Of a stretch of DNA of 64,000 nucleotides, positions 1 to 8,174 are shown one piece after another; within the stretch, counting starts at the first letter, position 1, and the number at the start of each line of letters is the position of its first letter. The stretch is taken from contig NZ_FQUP01000007.1 of NCBI RefSeq assembly GCF_900129325.1, positions 126,501-190,500 of the forward strand, read 5' to 3'. Both the position numbers and the translations under genes were made by a program. This stretch comes from Kaistia soli DSM 19436. Lineage in GTDB: Bacteria; Pseudomonadota; Alphaproteobacteria; Rhizobiales; Kaistiaceae. The notes under the pieces are model-generated. The model was not told the DNA's origin. It searched no databases and saw only the letters and a list, made by a program, of their open reading frames with translations.

Positions 1-176
1 GTCGAGCGGTCGAACAGCGGCGTGTCGAGTTCTTCCTCGAACTGTGCCAGCGCGCGGCTGATGGACGAGGGCGCGACATTCAGCATGCGGGCGGCCTTGC
101 GGATCGATCCGAGGCGGGCGACGAGCTGAAAATAATGCAGCCTCGGCGAGACGAGGCCGAGCCGGAGCGGATCCAT
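1..176 (-). CDS. LysR-family transcriptional regulator, N-terminal part (cut by window edge)
   Basis: The first 58 codons are visible on the minus strand; the rest lies left of the window. The translation has the LysR winged helix-turn-helix pattern: a hydrophobic helix around HYFQLVARLGS, then KAARMLNVAPSSISRALAQFEEEL and LFDR. The start ATG (174-176) overlaps the TGA stop of the AraC gene by one base (TGATG), so the two are probably co-transcribed and translationally coupled. The target is unknown. Confidence 0.85.
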   Translation of the reverse strand, partial: MDPLRLGLVSPRLHYFQLVARLGSIRKAARMLNVAPSSISRALAQFEEELDTPLFDRS

Positions 177-988
177 CACGCTGTGCCCGCGCCCGCGGCC
201 ACCAAGCTGCGAAAACGGCCGGGCGTCATGCCGAAGCGAGCCTTGAAGGCGCGCGTCATGTGGCTCTGATCGGCAAAGCCGACGCGCGCCGCGACGTCCG
301 ACAGCGTCGCGCCGCCCGCGATCAATGCATGGGCCGCGGCGAGGCGGCGACCGATCAGGTATCGATGCGGCGAGGTGCCGGTGAGGTGGCGGAAGGCCCT
401 GGCCGTCACGAAGCGGTCGATGCCGGATACGCGTTCGAGATCGGAGGAGCCGATCGGGCGGTCGAACTCCGCATCGAGCAGGCTTTTCACGCGCGCGACG
501 GCCGCGATCGGCTGTGAGGTCCCATGGGGCTGGAGGCCGCTCCGCCGCGCCAGCAGCACCGCGAGTTCCGCAAGGAAGCCGTCGATGGCGAGGGGAGAAG
601 CGGGACGCGGGAAGCCGGTGAAAATCTCCGCCAGAAGGTCGGCGAGGCGAGGATCGGCCGCGACTGCCTCGTCGACGAATGGATGCGCGCCGGGCTGGCC
701 GAGCGCTTCGGCAATCCGCGCCGGCTCGACATAGATCATGCGGTAGAGGAAGCCGTCCGGCGCCGCGGCACGGCCGTCATGCAGTTCGTCCGGATGCAGC
801 ACCATGCACTGGCCGCGCCAACTGACCCGGCCCGCACCGCGATAGCGAAAGCCCTGCGCGCCCGCGAGCGTCACGCCGATGGCATAGGTCTCGTGCCGAT
901 GCGGATCATAGGCGTGGCCGCCGAAGCGGGCGACGAGCCGCTGGACGCCATCGGCGGCGGGTTCTGTCATGATGAAGTCGTCGGTCAT
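176..988 (-). CDS. AraC-family transcriptional regulator
   Basis: 270 residues. The N-terminal half is a cupin-like AraC sensing domain with a HAYDPHRHETYAIG segment. The C-terminal 100 residues are a double helix-turn-helix AraC domain, with DLERVSGIDRFVTARAFRHLTG as the first HTH and LSDVAARVGFADQSHMTRAFKARFG as the canonical second HTH. The start could also be the second Met at 970. It is transcribed away from the DUF2000 gene, which starts about 50 bases away, so the two may share a regulatory region. This regulator and the following LysR gene form an overlapping unit. The ligand is unknown. Confidence 0.9.
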   Translation of the reverse strand: MTDDFIMTEPAADGVQRLVARFGGHAYDPHRHETYAIGVTLAGAQGFRYRGAGRVSWRGQCMVLHPDELHDGRAAAPDGFLYRMIYVEPARIAEALGQPGAHPFVDEAVAADPRLADLLAEIFTGFPRPASPLAIDGFLAELAVLLARRSGLQPHGTSQPIAAVARVKSLLDAEFDRPIGSSDLERVSGIDRFVTARAFRHLTGTSPHRYLIGRRLAAAHALIAGGATLSDVAARVGFADQSHMTRAFKARFGMTPGRFRSLVAAGAGTA

Positions 989-1041
989 TCACTGCACGAT
1001 CGTTCAAGACGCGGCCGTCCGACGATCCTAGCCTTGTGACC

Positions 1042-1449
1042 ATGCTTTACGCCACCAAGACTGCACTCGTGATCCTCGACGATCTCCTGCCCTGGCAGAA
1101 GGTCAATATCGCCGCCTTCCTGGCCGGGGGCCTCGCCGCCCGGCATGAGATCATCGGCGAACCCTATCGCGACGGCGACGGCAACGCCTATGCTGCACTG
1201 ATCCGCGAGCCGGTGTTCATCTATGGCGCGGACGCCGCGGGCCTGAAGCGGACGCATGGACGCGCGCTTTCCCGTTCGCTCGAGATCGCGATCTATATCC
1301 GCGAGATGTTCGCAACCAGCCATGACGCCGCCAACCGGGAAGCTGTCGCAGCGCTACCGGCCGACGCGCTGGATTTCGTCGGCATCGGTCTGCATGGCGA
1401 GCGCAAGATCATCGACAAGGTGACGAGCGGCCTGAAGTTCATGGGGTGA
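1042..1449 (+). CDS. DUF2000-family protein
   Basis: 135 residues from ATG 1042; a GTG at 1036 is an alternative start two codons upstream. The sequence matches the DUF2000 pattern (KTALVILDDLLPWQKVN near the start, then LIREPVFIYGADAAGLKRTHGRALSR). The family is small, cytoplasmic and related in fold to peptidyl-tRNA hydrolase 2; no biochemical role is established. It lies divergently beside the AraC gene, a frequent arrangement for this family, so it may be a target of that regulator (inference). Confidence 0.75.
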   Translation: MLYATKTALVILDDLLPWQKVNIAAFLAGGLAARHEIIGEPYRDGDGNAYAALIREPVFIYGADAAGLKRTHGRALSRSLEIAIYIREMFATSHDAANREAVAALPADALDFVGIGLHGERKIIDKVTSGLKFMG

Positions 1450-1716
1450 TCGGCAGCGGGTCATGCCGACATGAGGCTCAACCGCGCCAGCGATGTGGCC
1501 AGAATCCGGACATGATGTGGCGGTCCGTCTCTAGACCGGCGGAAGATGGCTATTGTGCGGCGCAACATGGAGCCGCAATGTGATATTGCTCTGCATCAAA
1601 CGCAGGCCTGCCATGACTTTTCTCTGAGTGCTCATCTCCGGCGGACTGGCCTATCTTCCAATCATCGAAAGCGGAACGGCACTGGCCCGGCGCTTCCGGA
1701 AGAAGGACCGAATGAA

Positions 1717-1869
1717 ATGGCAAATGGCATCGTTGCTTCCTACAAGAGCTGGCTGAAGTATCGCCAGACCTGCAATGAGCTCAACCGGCTGACCACCCGC
1801 GAGCTTGATGACCTCGGCATCGCACGCGGCGAAATCTCCAAGGTCGCCAAGCGCTCGGCCGGATACTGA
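1717..1869 (+). CDS. DUF1127 small protein (CcaF1-like)
   Basis: 50 residues, very basic, with the DUF1127 core LNRLTTRELDDLGIARGEI. The ATG at 1717 is preceded by a good ribosome site, AGAAGGA at 1701-1707. Longer in-frame upstream translation is not needed. In Rhodobacter the DUF1127 protein CcaF1 is made from a stress-induced transcript that also yields the CcsR small RNAs; here three CCTCCTCCC hairpins begin 17 bases after the stop codon, so the same arrangement is likely. CCTATCT at 1650-1656 resembles the -10 of RpoH promoters, but no matching -35 was found. DUF1127 proteins have been linked to RNA binding and turnover. Confidence 0.9.
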   Translation: MANGIVASYKSWLKYRQTCNELNRLTTRELDDLGIARGEISKVAKRSAGY

Positions 1870-1885
1870 GTTTCCAGAATTCGCC

Positions 1886-2000
1886 GGGAACGAACCTCCT
1901 CCCTCGTTCCCCGCGATTGGCGCGCGGCTGACCTCCTCCCCAGCCCAGCGCCCTTTATAGAGACGCCCGTCGACCTCCTCCCCGACGGGCGTCTTTTTTT
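1886..2000 (+). ncRNA. Triple-hairpin CcsR/cuckoo-type small RNA, 3' of the DUF1127 gene
   Basis: Three consecutive hairpins carry exactly the same loop, ACCTCCTCCC, at 1894-1903, 1931-1940 and 1973-1982. The stems are unrelated in sequence: GGGAACGA/TCGTTCCC (1886-1911), GGCTG/CAGCC with an outer GGCGC/GCGCC (1919-1952), and an 11-bp perfect stem GACGCCCGTCG/CGACGGGCGTC (1962-1993) followed by a T run. Conserved loops on diverged stems indicate selection on the exposed C-rich motif, which is complementary to Shine-Dalgarno-like sequence. This is the known layout of CcsR (cuckoo) RNAs, processed from the DUF1127 mRNA 3' region. Processing sites and expression are inferred. Confidence 0.85.
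1962..2000 (+). terminator. Rho-independent terminator of the DUF1127/small-RNA unit
   Basis: An 11-bp perfect stem (1962-1972 with 1983-1993), loop ACCTCCTCCC, then a run of seven T after the stem. It doubles as the third small-RNA hairpin. Confidence 0.9.
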
Positions 2001-2011
2001 GTCTTCAGTCG

Positions 2012-2929
2012 TCAGTCGGCCCGGCCTTTGACATAGGCCGCGAGTTCCTCGCCGAGATGATCGAAGACGAGGCGCATCCGCAGCACCGTCTTCAGGTCCT
2101 CGTGCATCGCCAGCCAGCATTCGAGCGGAAAATCGAACGCCTCCGGCAGGACGCGCACCAATTCGGGATCGCGCCGTGCGATCGGTGCCTGGCAGGCGCC
2201 GATGCCGATCCCGGCCCTGATCATCTGCAACTGCGCGACATCGCTGTCCGTCCTTAGCCGGAACGCCTGCCGATCCGGCAAAAGACCGCTCTGCTGCGCG
2301 GCGCGCACGGCAGGCGTTTCTGTGTCGAAGCCGATCAGCGTGTGCCCGACGAGGTCGGCAAGACGCTGCGGCGTCCCATGCGCGTCGAGATAGTCGCGCC
2401 GCGCATGCAGGCCGACCGCGATCGTGCCGATCCGCCGCTGCACCAGGGCGTCCTGCGCCGGCGTCGCCATGCGCACGGCGATGTCCGACTGGCGCCGCAG
2501 CAGGTTGTCGTTGGCATTGGACACGACAAGCTCGAGCGCGATGCGTGGGTGCCGGCGGGTGAAGCGTGCCAGGATTGGCGGGAGCACTTCCGTGCCTACG
2601 ATCTCGCTGGCCGTGATGCGGACCGTGCCGCGGTCGTCGGCTGCCTCGCCCGAGGCGGTGCGCAACAGGGTCTCCGCGGCCGCTGCCATCGCCTCGGCAT
2701 GCGGCCGCAGTTCTAACGCGGCTTCCGTCGGCTGCAGACCGGACTGGCTGCGCGTGAACAGCGCGACGCCGAGCGTCTGTTCGAGCTCGGCGACATGGCG
2801 CCCAAGCGTCGGCTGGGTCAGCTGCAGCTTGCGCGCCGCGGCCGAGAGGCTGCCCTCCGCAAGGACGGCGAGAAAAGACCGGCAATGATCCCAGGAGAGC
2901 TGCATTATAAAATAATGCATGCCTTTCAT
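2012..2929 (-). CDS. LysR-family transcriptional regulator
   Basis: Up to 305 residues. The N-terminal wHTH (SFLAVLAEGSLSAAARKLQL, then QPTLGRHVAELEQTLGVALFTR) is followed by a periplasmic-binding-protein-like effector domain from about residue 95. In-frame starts are at 2929, 2920 and 2905, and none has a clear ribosome site. A perfect palindrome (2901-2919) covers the 2905 start, so the longer starts would place the operator inside the coding region. The gene is divergent from the NAD-dependent epimerase-like gene at 3005, the usual LysR-target geometry, so that gene is its likely target. Confidence 0.88.
   Translation of the reverse strand: MKGMHYFIMQLSWDHCRSFLAVLAEGSLSAAARKLQLTQPTLGRHVAELEQTLGVALFTRSQSGLQPTEAALELRPHAEAMAAAAETLLRTASGEAADDRGTVRITASEIVGTEVLPPILARFTRRHPRIALELVVSNANDNLLRRQSDIAVRMATPAQDALVQRRIGTIAVGLHARRDYLDAHGTPQRLADLVGHTLIGFDTETPAVRAAQQSGLLPDRQAFRLRTDSDVAQLQMIRAGIGIGACQAPIARRDPELVRVLPEAFDFPLECWLAMHEDLKTVLRMRLVFDHLGEELAAYVKGRAD
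2901..2919. promoter_or_regulatory. Palindromic operator candidate between lysR and the divergent gene
   Basis: TGCATTAT at 2901-2908 and ATAATGCA at 2912-2919 are perfect inverted repeats with a 3-base spacer, containing the T-N11-A pattern of LysR binding sites. It is an AT-rich island in GC-rich DNA, at the lysR start and 86 bases before the divergent gene. Autoregulation by the adjacent LysR protein is inferred. Confidence 0.6.
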
Positions 2930-3004
2930 TCATCGTTCAACAATTTCGTTGCTGCGAGGCCGGTACTAGCTTGAGCTTCATCCTCAAGGCGATGGAGCAA
3001 GACA

Positions 3005-4003
3005 ATGACCAAGACGATACTGGTGATCGGTGCAACCGGCGGGGTTGGCGGTGCTGTGGCGCGCGTCATGGCCGCGCGCGGGTGGACGGTTCGAGGCCTC
3101 GCCCGCGATGTCGCGGCAGCGCAGCGCCGTTGGAGCGGGCCTGCGATCGCATGGGTCGAGGGCGACGCGATGAAACCCGCGGATGTCGTGGCTGCGGCTG
3201 CCGGCGTCTCCGCGATCTTCCACGGCGCCAATCCGCCCGGCTACAAGAATTGGGCCGGCGTCGCGATGCCGATGCTGGACAGCACGATCGCGGCAGCGAA
3301 GGCGAATGGCGCGCGGATCGTCTTCCCGGGCACGGTCTATAATTATGGACCTGACGCCTTGCCGCTGGTTGCCGAGACCGCGCCGCAGAAGCCGGTGACC
3401 CGCAAGGGCCGCATCCGCGTTGCGATGGAGGCGCGCCTCGCGCAGGTGGCGTCGGAAGGCGTGCCGGTCATCATCCTGCGGGCCGGCGACTTTTTTGGCC
3501 CCTCGGTCGGCAATAGCTGGTTCGGCCAGGGCATCGTGAAGCCGAGGATGCCGGTGAAGGCAATCACCTATCCGGGAAAGCCCGATATCGGCCACGCCTT
3601 CGCCTATCTGCCCGATCTTGCTGAAACCTTCGCGCAGCTGATCGAGCGCGCCGACGAACTGCCAGTCTTCGCGCCGTTCCATTTCCGCGGCCACTTCTTC
3701 GAGCACGGGATCGCCATTGCCGAGGCGGTGCGATCCGTTATCGGAAAGCCGGAGATGAAGATCGGGCGCTTCCCCTGGTGGGCGATCTATGCCGGGGCGC
3801 CGTTTGTCGAGACGTTCCGCGAGATTTTGGAGATGCGCTATCTCTGGAAGGAGAGGCTGGAACTGGACAATGGCGAACTGGTCGCCTTTCTCGGGTCAGA
3901 GCCCCATACGCCGACGCCGATGGCGATCCGCACAGCGCTCGAAGGCTTGGGATGCCTGACGAAGGAGACAGCGGAGACGCGGCTGGCTCCCGCATTTCGC
4001 TGA
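3005..4003 (+). CDS. NAD-dependent epimerase/dehydratase-family (SDR) protein
   Basis: 332 residues. The N-terminus has the Rossmann motif VIGATGGVGGAVARVMAARG. The active-site lysine of a Tyr-x-x-x-Lys motif is not clear, so it belongs to the atypical/extended SDR or NmrA-like branch. Other family-like segments are GTVYNYGP and ILRAGDFFGP. It probably binds NAD(P) and acts on, or senses, a small metabolite; the substrate cannot be told. The start ATG lies 7 bases after GGAGCAAG. Its divergent LysR neighbour is the likely regulator. The gene runs convergently into the coiled-coil gene, 20 bases away, with no clear terminator. Confidence 0.82.
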   Translation: MTKTILVIGATGGVGGAVARVMAARGWTVRGLARDVAAAQRRWSGPAIAWVEGDAMKPADVVAAAAGVSAIFHGANPPGYKNWAGVAMPMLDSTIAAAKANGARIVFPGTVYNYGPDALPLVAETAPQKPVTRKGRIRVAMEARLAQVASEGVPVIILRAGDFFGPSVGNSWFGQGIVKPRMPVKAITYPGKPDIGHAFAYLPDLAETFAQLIERADELPVFAPFHFRGHFFEHGIAIAEAVRSVIGKPEMKIGRFPWWAIYAGAPFVETFREILEMRYLWKERLELDNGELVAFLGSEPHTPTPMAIRTALEGLGCLTKETAETRLAPAFR

Positions 4004-4023
4004 AGCGTACCGAATGGACGCGG

Positions 4024-5187
4024 TCAACCCGCCTGCGAGGTCTGCTGCAGCGCCCGGATACGTTCGGCGAGGCTGATGGGCGCAATCGTACCCGTCGACC
4101 GCTCTCCCGGGACGCCCGCAGGTGCCGGAAGCATGGAGACGATGCTGCTCATTTCCATGAGCGCTGGGATGGGCTCGCTGGCGGGAAGAGAGGGGGCAGG
4201 CAGTGCGGCCGGGGCGGCCAGCCTTGCCACGGCCTCGCCGATTTCGAGCAGCTTGCGCCGCATCGCCGCGGTATCGCTGGCCGAAGGCTCGGAAGAGGCT
4301 TCGATCCTGAGATGCGTGGCTTCCAGCGCCGCGACACGGGCCTGCAAGGCGGTCTTCTCGTCACGAAGCACGGCGACACCCATGCTGGTCGCCTCGGCCT
4401 CGACAAGCCGTGCGGACAGCGCCTCGATGCGGCCGGTCGCTTCAGCCAATTGCTCGCGCAGCGCCGATTGCGCAACCGCGCCCGCCTTCGTCTCGACATC
4501 CATTGCGCGGCGCCCGGCCTCGGCGGCGCGGACTTGCTCGATCGCAGCTTCGCGGCGCACCTGCTCGCTCGCCAGCGCCGTGCGCAGTTCCGCCATTTCG
4601 GAGACGACGTCGTCGCCCGCCGACCGCGTGGCTGCCGCGATCTGACCCCGGAGATTGCCGAGCTCGGTGTCGCGCGCGACAAACTCCAACTTCTGCGCCT
4701 CGCGCTCGGCGATCACTGCCTCGATCTGCTGACGCGCCGCATCGAGCCGGCCCTCGATCTCGACAATGCGCTTCTCGGCGGACTTGCGGGCCTCGTCGGC
4801 CTCGGCCAGCTGGCGATCGCGGGTGGCGAGCGTCGTCAGCAACTGGTCGCGCTCTGTCTCCAGGACGCCGAGACCCTGCGCCGAAACGGAGCTCTCCGAA
4901 GTCAGATGCGTGACGATCTCGCGTTTCTGGCCGAGTTCGACTTCGCGCGCGGCAAGCTTTGTCTCCAGCCGCTCGACCGTCGTTTCAAGCTTGCGCAGCG
5001 AAACGGCAAAACCGGCGCGGAGCTGGTCCTTGTCGGCTGCGATTTCCGCCCGGGTCATCGGCAGCGTCATTTCGATGTCGCGGCGATTGAGACGAACCGC
5101 CCGGCGCCAGAACGGCGGAATGAGGACAAGCGCGACGAGGCCTGCTGCAAGCACGCCTAGCGCCACATACATCGCCGCTTCGATCAC
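4024..5187 (-). CDS. Membrane-anchored coiled-coil protein of unknown function
   Basis: 387 residues. One N-terminal transmembrane helix (about residues 7-28) is followed by a short conserved stretch, IPPFWRRAVRLNRRDIE and MTLPMTRAEIAADKDQLRA. Residues 60-320 are a long Glu/Ala/Arg-rich segment with heptad character, probably a coiled coil, and the C-terminus is Pro/Ala-rich. The short motif after the helix looks like one I recall from conserved hypothetical proteins of Hyphomicrobiales. The protein probably sits in the inner membrane with a cytoplasmic coiled coil, perhaps as a scaffold beside envelope genes such as eipA. No enzymatic motif is visible and no function is assigned. Confidence 0.8.
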   Translation of the reverse strand: MIEAAMYVALGVLAAGLVALVLIPPFWRRAVRLNRRDIEMTLPMTRAEIAADKDQLRAGFAVSLRKLETTVERLETKLAAREVELGQKREIVTHLTSESSVSAQGLGVLETERDQLLTTLATRDRQLAEADEARKSAEKRIVEIEGRLDAARQQIEAVIAEREAQKLEFVARDTELGNLRGQIAAATRSAGDDVVSEMAELRTALASEQVRREAAIEQVRAAEAGRRAMDVETKAGAVAQSALREQLAEATGRIEALSARLVEAEATSMGVAVLRDEKTALQARVAALEATHLRIEASSEPSASDTAAMRRKLLEIGEAVARLAAPAALPAPSLPASEPIPALMEMSSIVSMLPAPAGVPGERSTGTIAPISLAERIRALQQTSQAG

Positions 5188-5312
5188 GCCGTGCTCCGTC
5201 GGTCCCGATCCGCGCGCCGCCCCGTCAGCCAGATGACACCGGGCGCGGCCGCGAGTCCAGCACTGGGCAGCCTAGTCGCCGAATCTCTCCGGAGCGTGAA
5301 GGCCGTCGCGCG

Positions 5313-5885
5313 TCAGAAGGGGTTCCAGGTCTGGTGGTCGGTGAACTTCATGTAGCCGACATTGACGCCAAGCCGCGCGCCGACGCCCGAGACGATCGGC
5401 ACCACGAAGATATTGTCGCGCGAGAGCACCGTCATGCCAACACCGCCGACAAGGAACGCCGAACCGTTGATGCCGACGAAGCGATCATAGATCGCGTTCA
5501 CCGAGGGCAGGTTGTAAATCAGCATCATCACCTTCGAGCCCTCGCCGCCGAAATCCCAGCCGATCGACGGGCCCTGGAAGAAGACGGGGTGCTTGCCGGC
5601 GTTCTTGGTATAGAGCGTGCCTTGACCATAGCGGACACCGGCAATGAGAGCGCCGCTGCCCTGTTCGCCGAGCACATAGCCGTTGGGCTGGCCATATTGC
5701 GCCATCGAATGCTCGACGACCGACGCGAGGCCGCCCGAGATTTCGCCGAAGAAGTTACCACCAGCCTTGACGATTTCGTCGACCGAATACTGCTCGGAGG
5801 ACTGCGCGCTGGCCTGGCCGGACGACAGCAAGGCCGCGAGGGCCAGCATGCCGAGCCAGGACCCGAGTCGGAGGGCGAAGGACAT
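5313..5885 (-). CDS. eipA: EipA-like periplasmic envelope-integrity protein (DUF1134)
   Basis: 190 residues from ATG 5885, preceded by AAAGGGA at a suitable distance. A signal peptide (basic start, hydrophobic core LGMLALAALLSS, cleavage after ASA) is followed by the DUF1134 domain with EISGGLASVVEHSMAQYGQPNG and GPSIGWDFGGEGSKVM. DUF1134 is the domain of Brucella EipA, a periplasmic protein needed for envelope stress resistance and controlled by CtrA. The nearby chpT and ctrA genes match the Brucella neighbourhood as I recall it. I see no CtrA box in the upstream 280 bases. Longer upstream translations overlap chpT leader DNA and are unlikely. Confidence 0.85.
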   Translation of the reverse strand: MSFALRLGSWLGMLALAALLSSGQASAQSSEQYSVDEIVKAGGNFFGEISGGLASVVEHSMAQYGQPNGYVLGEQGSGALIAGVRYGQGTLYTKNAGKHPVFFQGPSIGWDFGGEGSKVMMLIYNLPSVNAIYDRFVGINGSAFLVGGVGMTVLSRDNIFVVPIVSGVGARLGVNVGYMKFTDHQTWNPF

Positions 5886-6172
5886 GACGTGATCCCTTTC
5901 GAGCGTGAAGCGAATCCGCGTTGGTGGCGGATGCAGGTCAAAGCGTGCCCCAAGCGCCCGCCCTACGGCAACCCTTGCCGCGGCCTGCACAAGTGCGGCC
6001 CCTGAAGCCTGCATGTGATGACGCGAAAAAGCGGCCCCTTCGCGGCGGTTAGCGATGCGGGGGTGCTGGCCGGCAAGGCGCCGATGCGGTTGGCAGCGGC
6101 GGCGGGTCGGTGTATCCCCGTGCTGCGCTCCGAAAGGCGCGCGATTCGCAACCACATGTTTGGGGGACGGCG

Positions 6173-6829
6173 ATGTCTGAGCCGGTCGAACTCGAGGCGC
6201 TCGACCTCGCGGCGTTGCTGTGCAGCCGCGTCTGCCACGACATCATCTCGCCGGTCGGCGCCATCAATAACGGGCTCGAGGTTCTCGACGAGGAGAACAA
6301 CGAGGAGATGAAGGCGTTCGCCTTCGATCTCATCCGCAAAAGCGCCCGCCAGGCCTCCGCCAAGCTGCAATTTGCCCGCCTTGCCTTTGGCGCCGCCGGC
6401 TCTGCCGGTGCTGAGATCGATCTCGGCGATGCCGAGAAGGTTGCGCGCGGCTGGATGGATGGCGAAAAAGCCGAATTCTCCTGGACGGCGCCGCCGGCCC
6501 TAATGGCCAAGAACCGCGTCAAGCTGCTGCTCAATCTCGTGCTGCTGGCGGTTTCCGCAGTGCCGCGCGGCGGTCATATCAAGGTTGTGGTCGACGGCGC
6601 CCCGTCGGCACCCGATTTCAGCCTTCACTGCTCGGGTCCGAATGCGCGCATTCCCGCCGCCTTCGAAAAGCTCGTCCCCGGCCAGCTGATCGACGTTCAC
6701 GTCGATGCGCATGCCGTGCAGCCTTATTATGCCGGCTTGCTCGCCCGCGCCTGCAACATGGATGTCGTCGCCGCGCTCGAGGGAACCGATGTGCTGATCA
6801 CCGCCAAGACCCGCGTTCTTACCGACTGA
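6173..6829 (+). CDS. chpT: ChpT histidine phosphotransferase
   Basis: 218 residues from ATG 6173, with GGGGGACGG just upstream. The DHp-like helix carries the phospho-accepting histidine, His22, in SRVCHDIISPVGAINNGLEVL. The C-terminal half resembles a degenerate, non-ATP-binding histidine-kinase fold. ChpT moves phosphate from the CckA kinase to CtrA and CpdR, and so controls the cell cycle. It is adjacent to ctrA, converging on it, which supports the call. A terminator hairpin follows at 6950-6969. Confidence 0.93.
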   Translation: MSEPVELEALDLAALLCSRVCHDIISPVGAINNGLEVLDEENNEEMKAFAFDLIRKSARQASAKLQFARLAFGAAGSAGAEIDLGDAEKVARGWMDGEKAEFSWTAPPALMAKNRVKLLLNLVLLAVSAVPRGGHIKVVVDGAPSAPDFSLHCSGPNARIPAAFEKLVPGQLIDVHVDAHAVQPYYAGLLARACNMDVVAALEGTDVLITAKTRVLTD

Positions 6830-6940
6830 AGCCGCGCTGCCGCGCCGCATGCGCGGGAGAGCCGCGTCTATCGATGGCGGCGAGGCGCTTGCCCCCCGGT
6901 CTTGCCGCGGCCATGCGATGTCTGCCGCCCAATCCATCAG

Positions 6941-6969
6941 GCAAAAGAAAACCCCGCCGGAGCGGGGTT
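6941..6969 (-). terminator. Rho-independent terminator of ctrA, between ctrA and chpT
   Basis: Stem AACCCCGC (6950-6957) pairs with GCGGGGTT (6962-6969) around a 4-base loop. On the minus strand it is followed by TTTTCTTTT, a good U-tract for ctrA. The plus side has only a weak T-rich tail, so it may also slow chpT transcription. Confidence 0.85.
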
Positions 6970-6994
6970 CTGTGTTCTTCGACGTTGACGGGTC

Positions 6995-7696
6995 TCAGGC
7001 GCTGACGCGCATCGGGACCTCGTCCGGCTCGCGCAGCACATAGCCGCGGCCCCAGACCGTCTCGATATAATTGTGGCCGTTGGTGGCCGTTGCCAGCTTC
7101 TTGCGCAGCTTGCAGATGAAGACGTCGATGATCTTCAGCTCGGGCTCGTCCATGCCGCCATAGAGATGATTGAGGAACATCTCCTTGGTCAGCGTGGTGC
7201 CCTTGCGGAGCGAGAGCAGCTCCAGCATCTGGTATTCCTTGCCGGTCAGATGGACGCGGCTGCCATTCACCTCGACGGTCTTGGTGTCGAGATTGACCGT
7301 CAGGTCGCCGGTGTTGATGACCGACTGGGCATGGCCCTTCGAACGACGGACGATGGCGTGGATGCGGGCGACGAGTTCGTCCTTGTGGAACGGCTTCGTC
7401 ATATAGTCGTCGGCGCCGAAGCCGAGACCGCGCACCTTGTCCTCGATGCCGGCAAGGCCGGAGAGGATCAGGATCGGCGTCTTGACCTTGGAGAGCCGCA
7501 GCGCGCGCAGCACCTCATAACCCGACATGTCCGGCAGATTCAGGTCGAGAAGAATGATGTCGTAATCATAGAGCTTGCCGAGATCGACACCCTCTTCGCC
7601 GAGATCCGTCGTGTAGACGTTGAAATTCTCGGACTTGAGCATCAGTTCGATGCTCTGCGCCGTGGCGCTGTCGTCCTCGATCAGCAAAACTCTCAT
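6995..7696 (-). CDS. ctrA: CtrA cell-cycle response regulator
   Basis: 233 residues from ATG 7696, with GAGGGG ahead of it. The receiver domain (1-120) has the acidic pair Glu7/Asp8, phospho-acceptor Asp51 in LLDLNLPD, and a conserved Lys in MTKPFHK. The C-terminal OmpR-type winged helix has [12 protein letters not shown] and the near-invariant recognition segment [13 protein letters not shown]. CtrA is the master regulator of the alphaproteobacterial cell cycle, phosphorylated through CckA-ChpT and antagonised by SciP, whose gene lies at 33.4 kb. The C-terminus ends in Ser-Ala, compatible with ClpXP recognition of CtrA (inference). The length agrees with Caulobacter CtrA (231). Confidence 0.97.
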   Translation of the reverse strand: MRVLLIEDDSATAQSIELMLKSENFNVYTTDLGEEGVDLGKLYDYDIILLDLNLPDMSGYEVLRALRLSKVKTPILILSGLAGIEDKVRGLGFGADDYMTKPFHKDELVARIHAIVRRSKGHAQSVINTGDLTVNLDTKTVEVNGSRVHLTGKEYQMLELLSLRKGTTLTKEMFLNHLYGGMDEPELKIIDVFICKLRKKLATATNGHNYIETVWGRGYVLREPDEVPMRVSA

Positions 7697-8174
7697 ACCA
7701 ATCCCCTCATTGCCTATCCTGGGCTTGGCGTTCCGGTCCTTCGAACCGGCCGCCATGGGAAACGGCTCAACCCCGATTCGAAGCCTAACGAACAATGGTT
7801 AACAAATTCCGATTCGCGCCCACAAGCGGCTTGGACGAACGGGACGAAAATTCCTCCCGCCGCCTGAATTGAACGCCGTTCAGCACCCGAGGGCGTCGAT
7901 AGGCGCAATTGCACGGATCGCAGTAACCAATTCGTCGGACTCCGCATTTTAGGATGGGTCAGCATCCGATGGGGTTTACCTGGCCTTAAGCCCTCCTTCG
8001 CCATGATTAACGCGAGACGTAAACGAAACGTTAGCGTGGAGCCGAAGGTTTAAGGTTTTGACAAGTGACTGGCACGCGCAGGCGGGTCGGTTGCGCCGCA
8101 TCGGGGGCGGACGTGCAAGCACTTCGGAGCCGGCGTTGTGCCGGATTTGGGGGCTGAGGGGAGTTGTGGGTGTA
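7697..8174. promoter_or_regulatory. ctrA upstream region with GANTC and CtrA-type sites
   Basis: This 478-base gap between ctrA and the divergent FliJ-like gene has no convincing ORF. It contains three GANTC (CcrM methylation) sites at 7775, 7811 and 7938. It also has a perfect minus-strand CtrA half site TTAACCAT at 7795-7802 and a one-mismatch copy (TTAATCAT on the minus strand) near 8008-8015. A TTGACA at 8058-8063 on the plus strand could serve the FliJ-like gene, but no good -10 follows. Caulobacter ctrA is controlled by GANTC methylation and by CtrA itself, so the same is inferred here. Confidence 0.65.

Noticed and set aside
1894-1982. Three short identical repeats as a possible CRISPR
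   Set aside because: Repeats are 10 bases, sit in hairpin loops and have no spacer structure; they fit small-RNA hairpins.
3778-5160. 460-codon plus-strand frame over the coiled-coil gene
   Set aside because: Arg/Gly-rich shadow without domain; the minus-strand protein has a membrane helix, heptads and a proper start.
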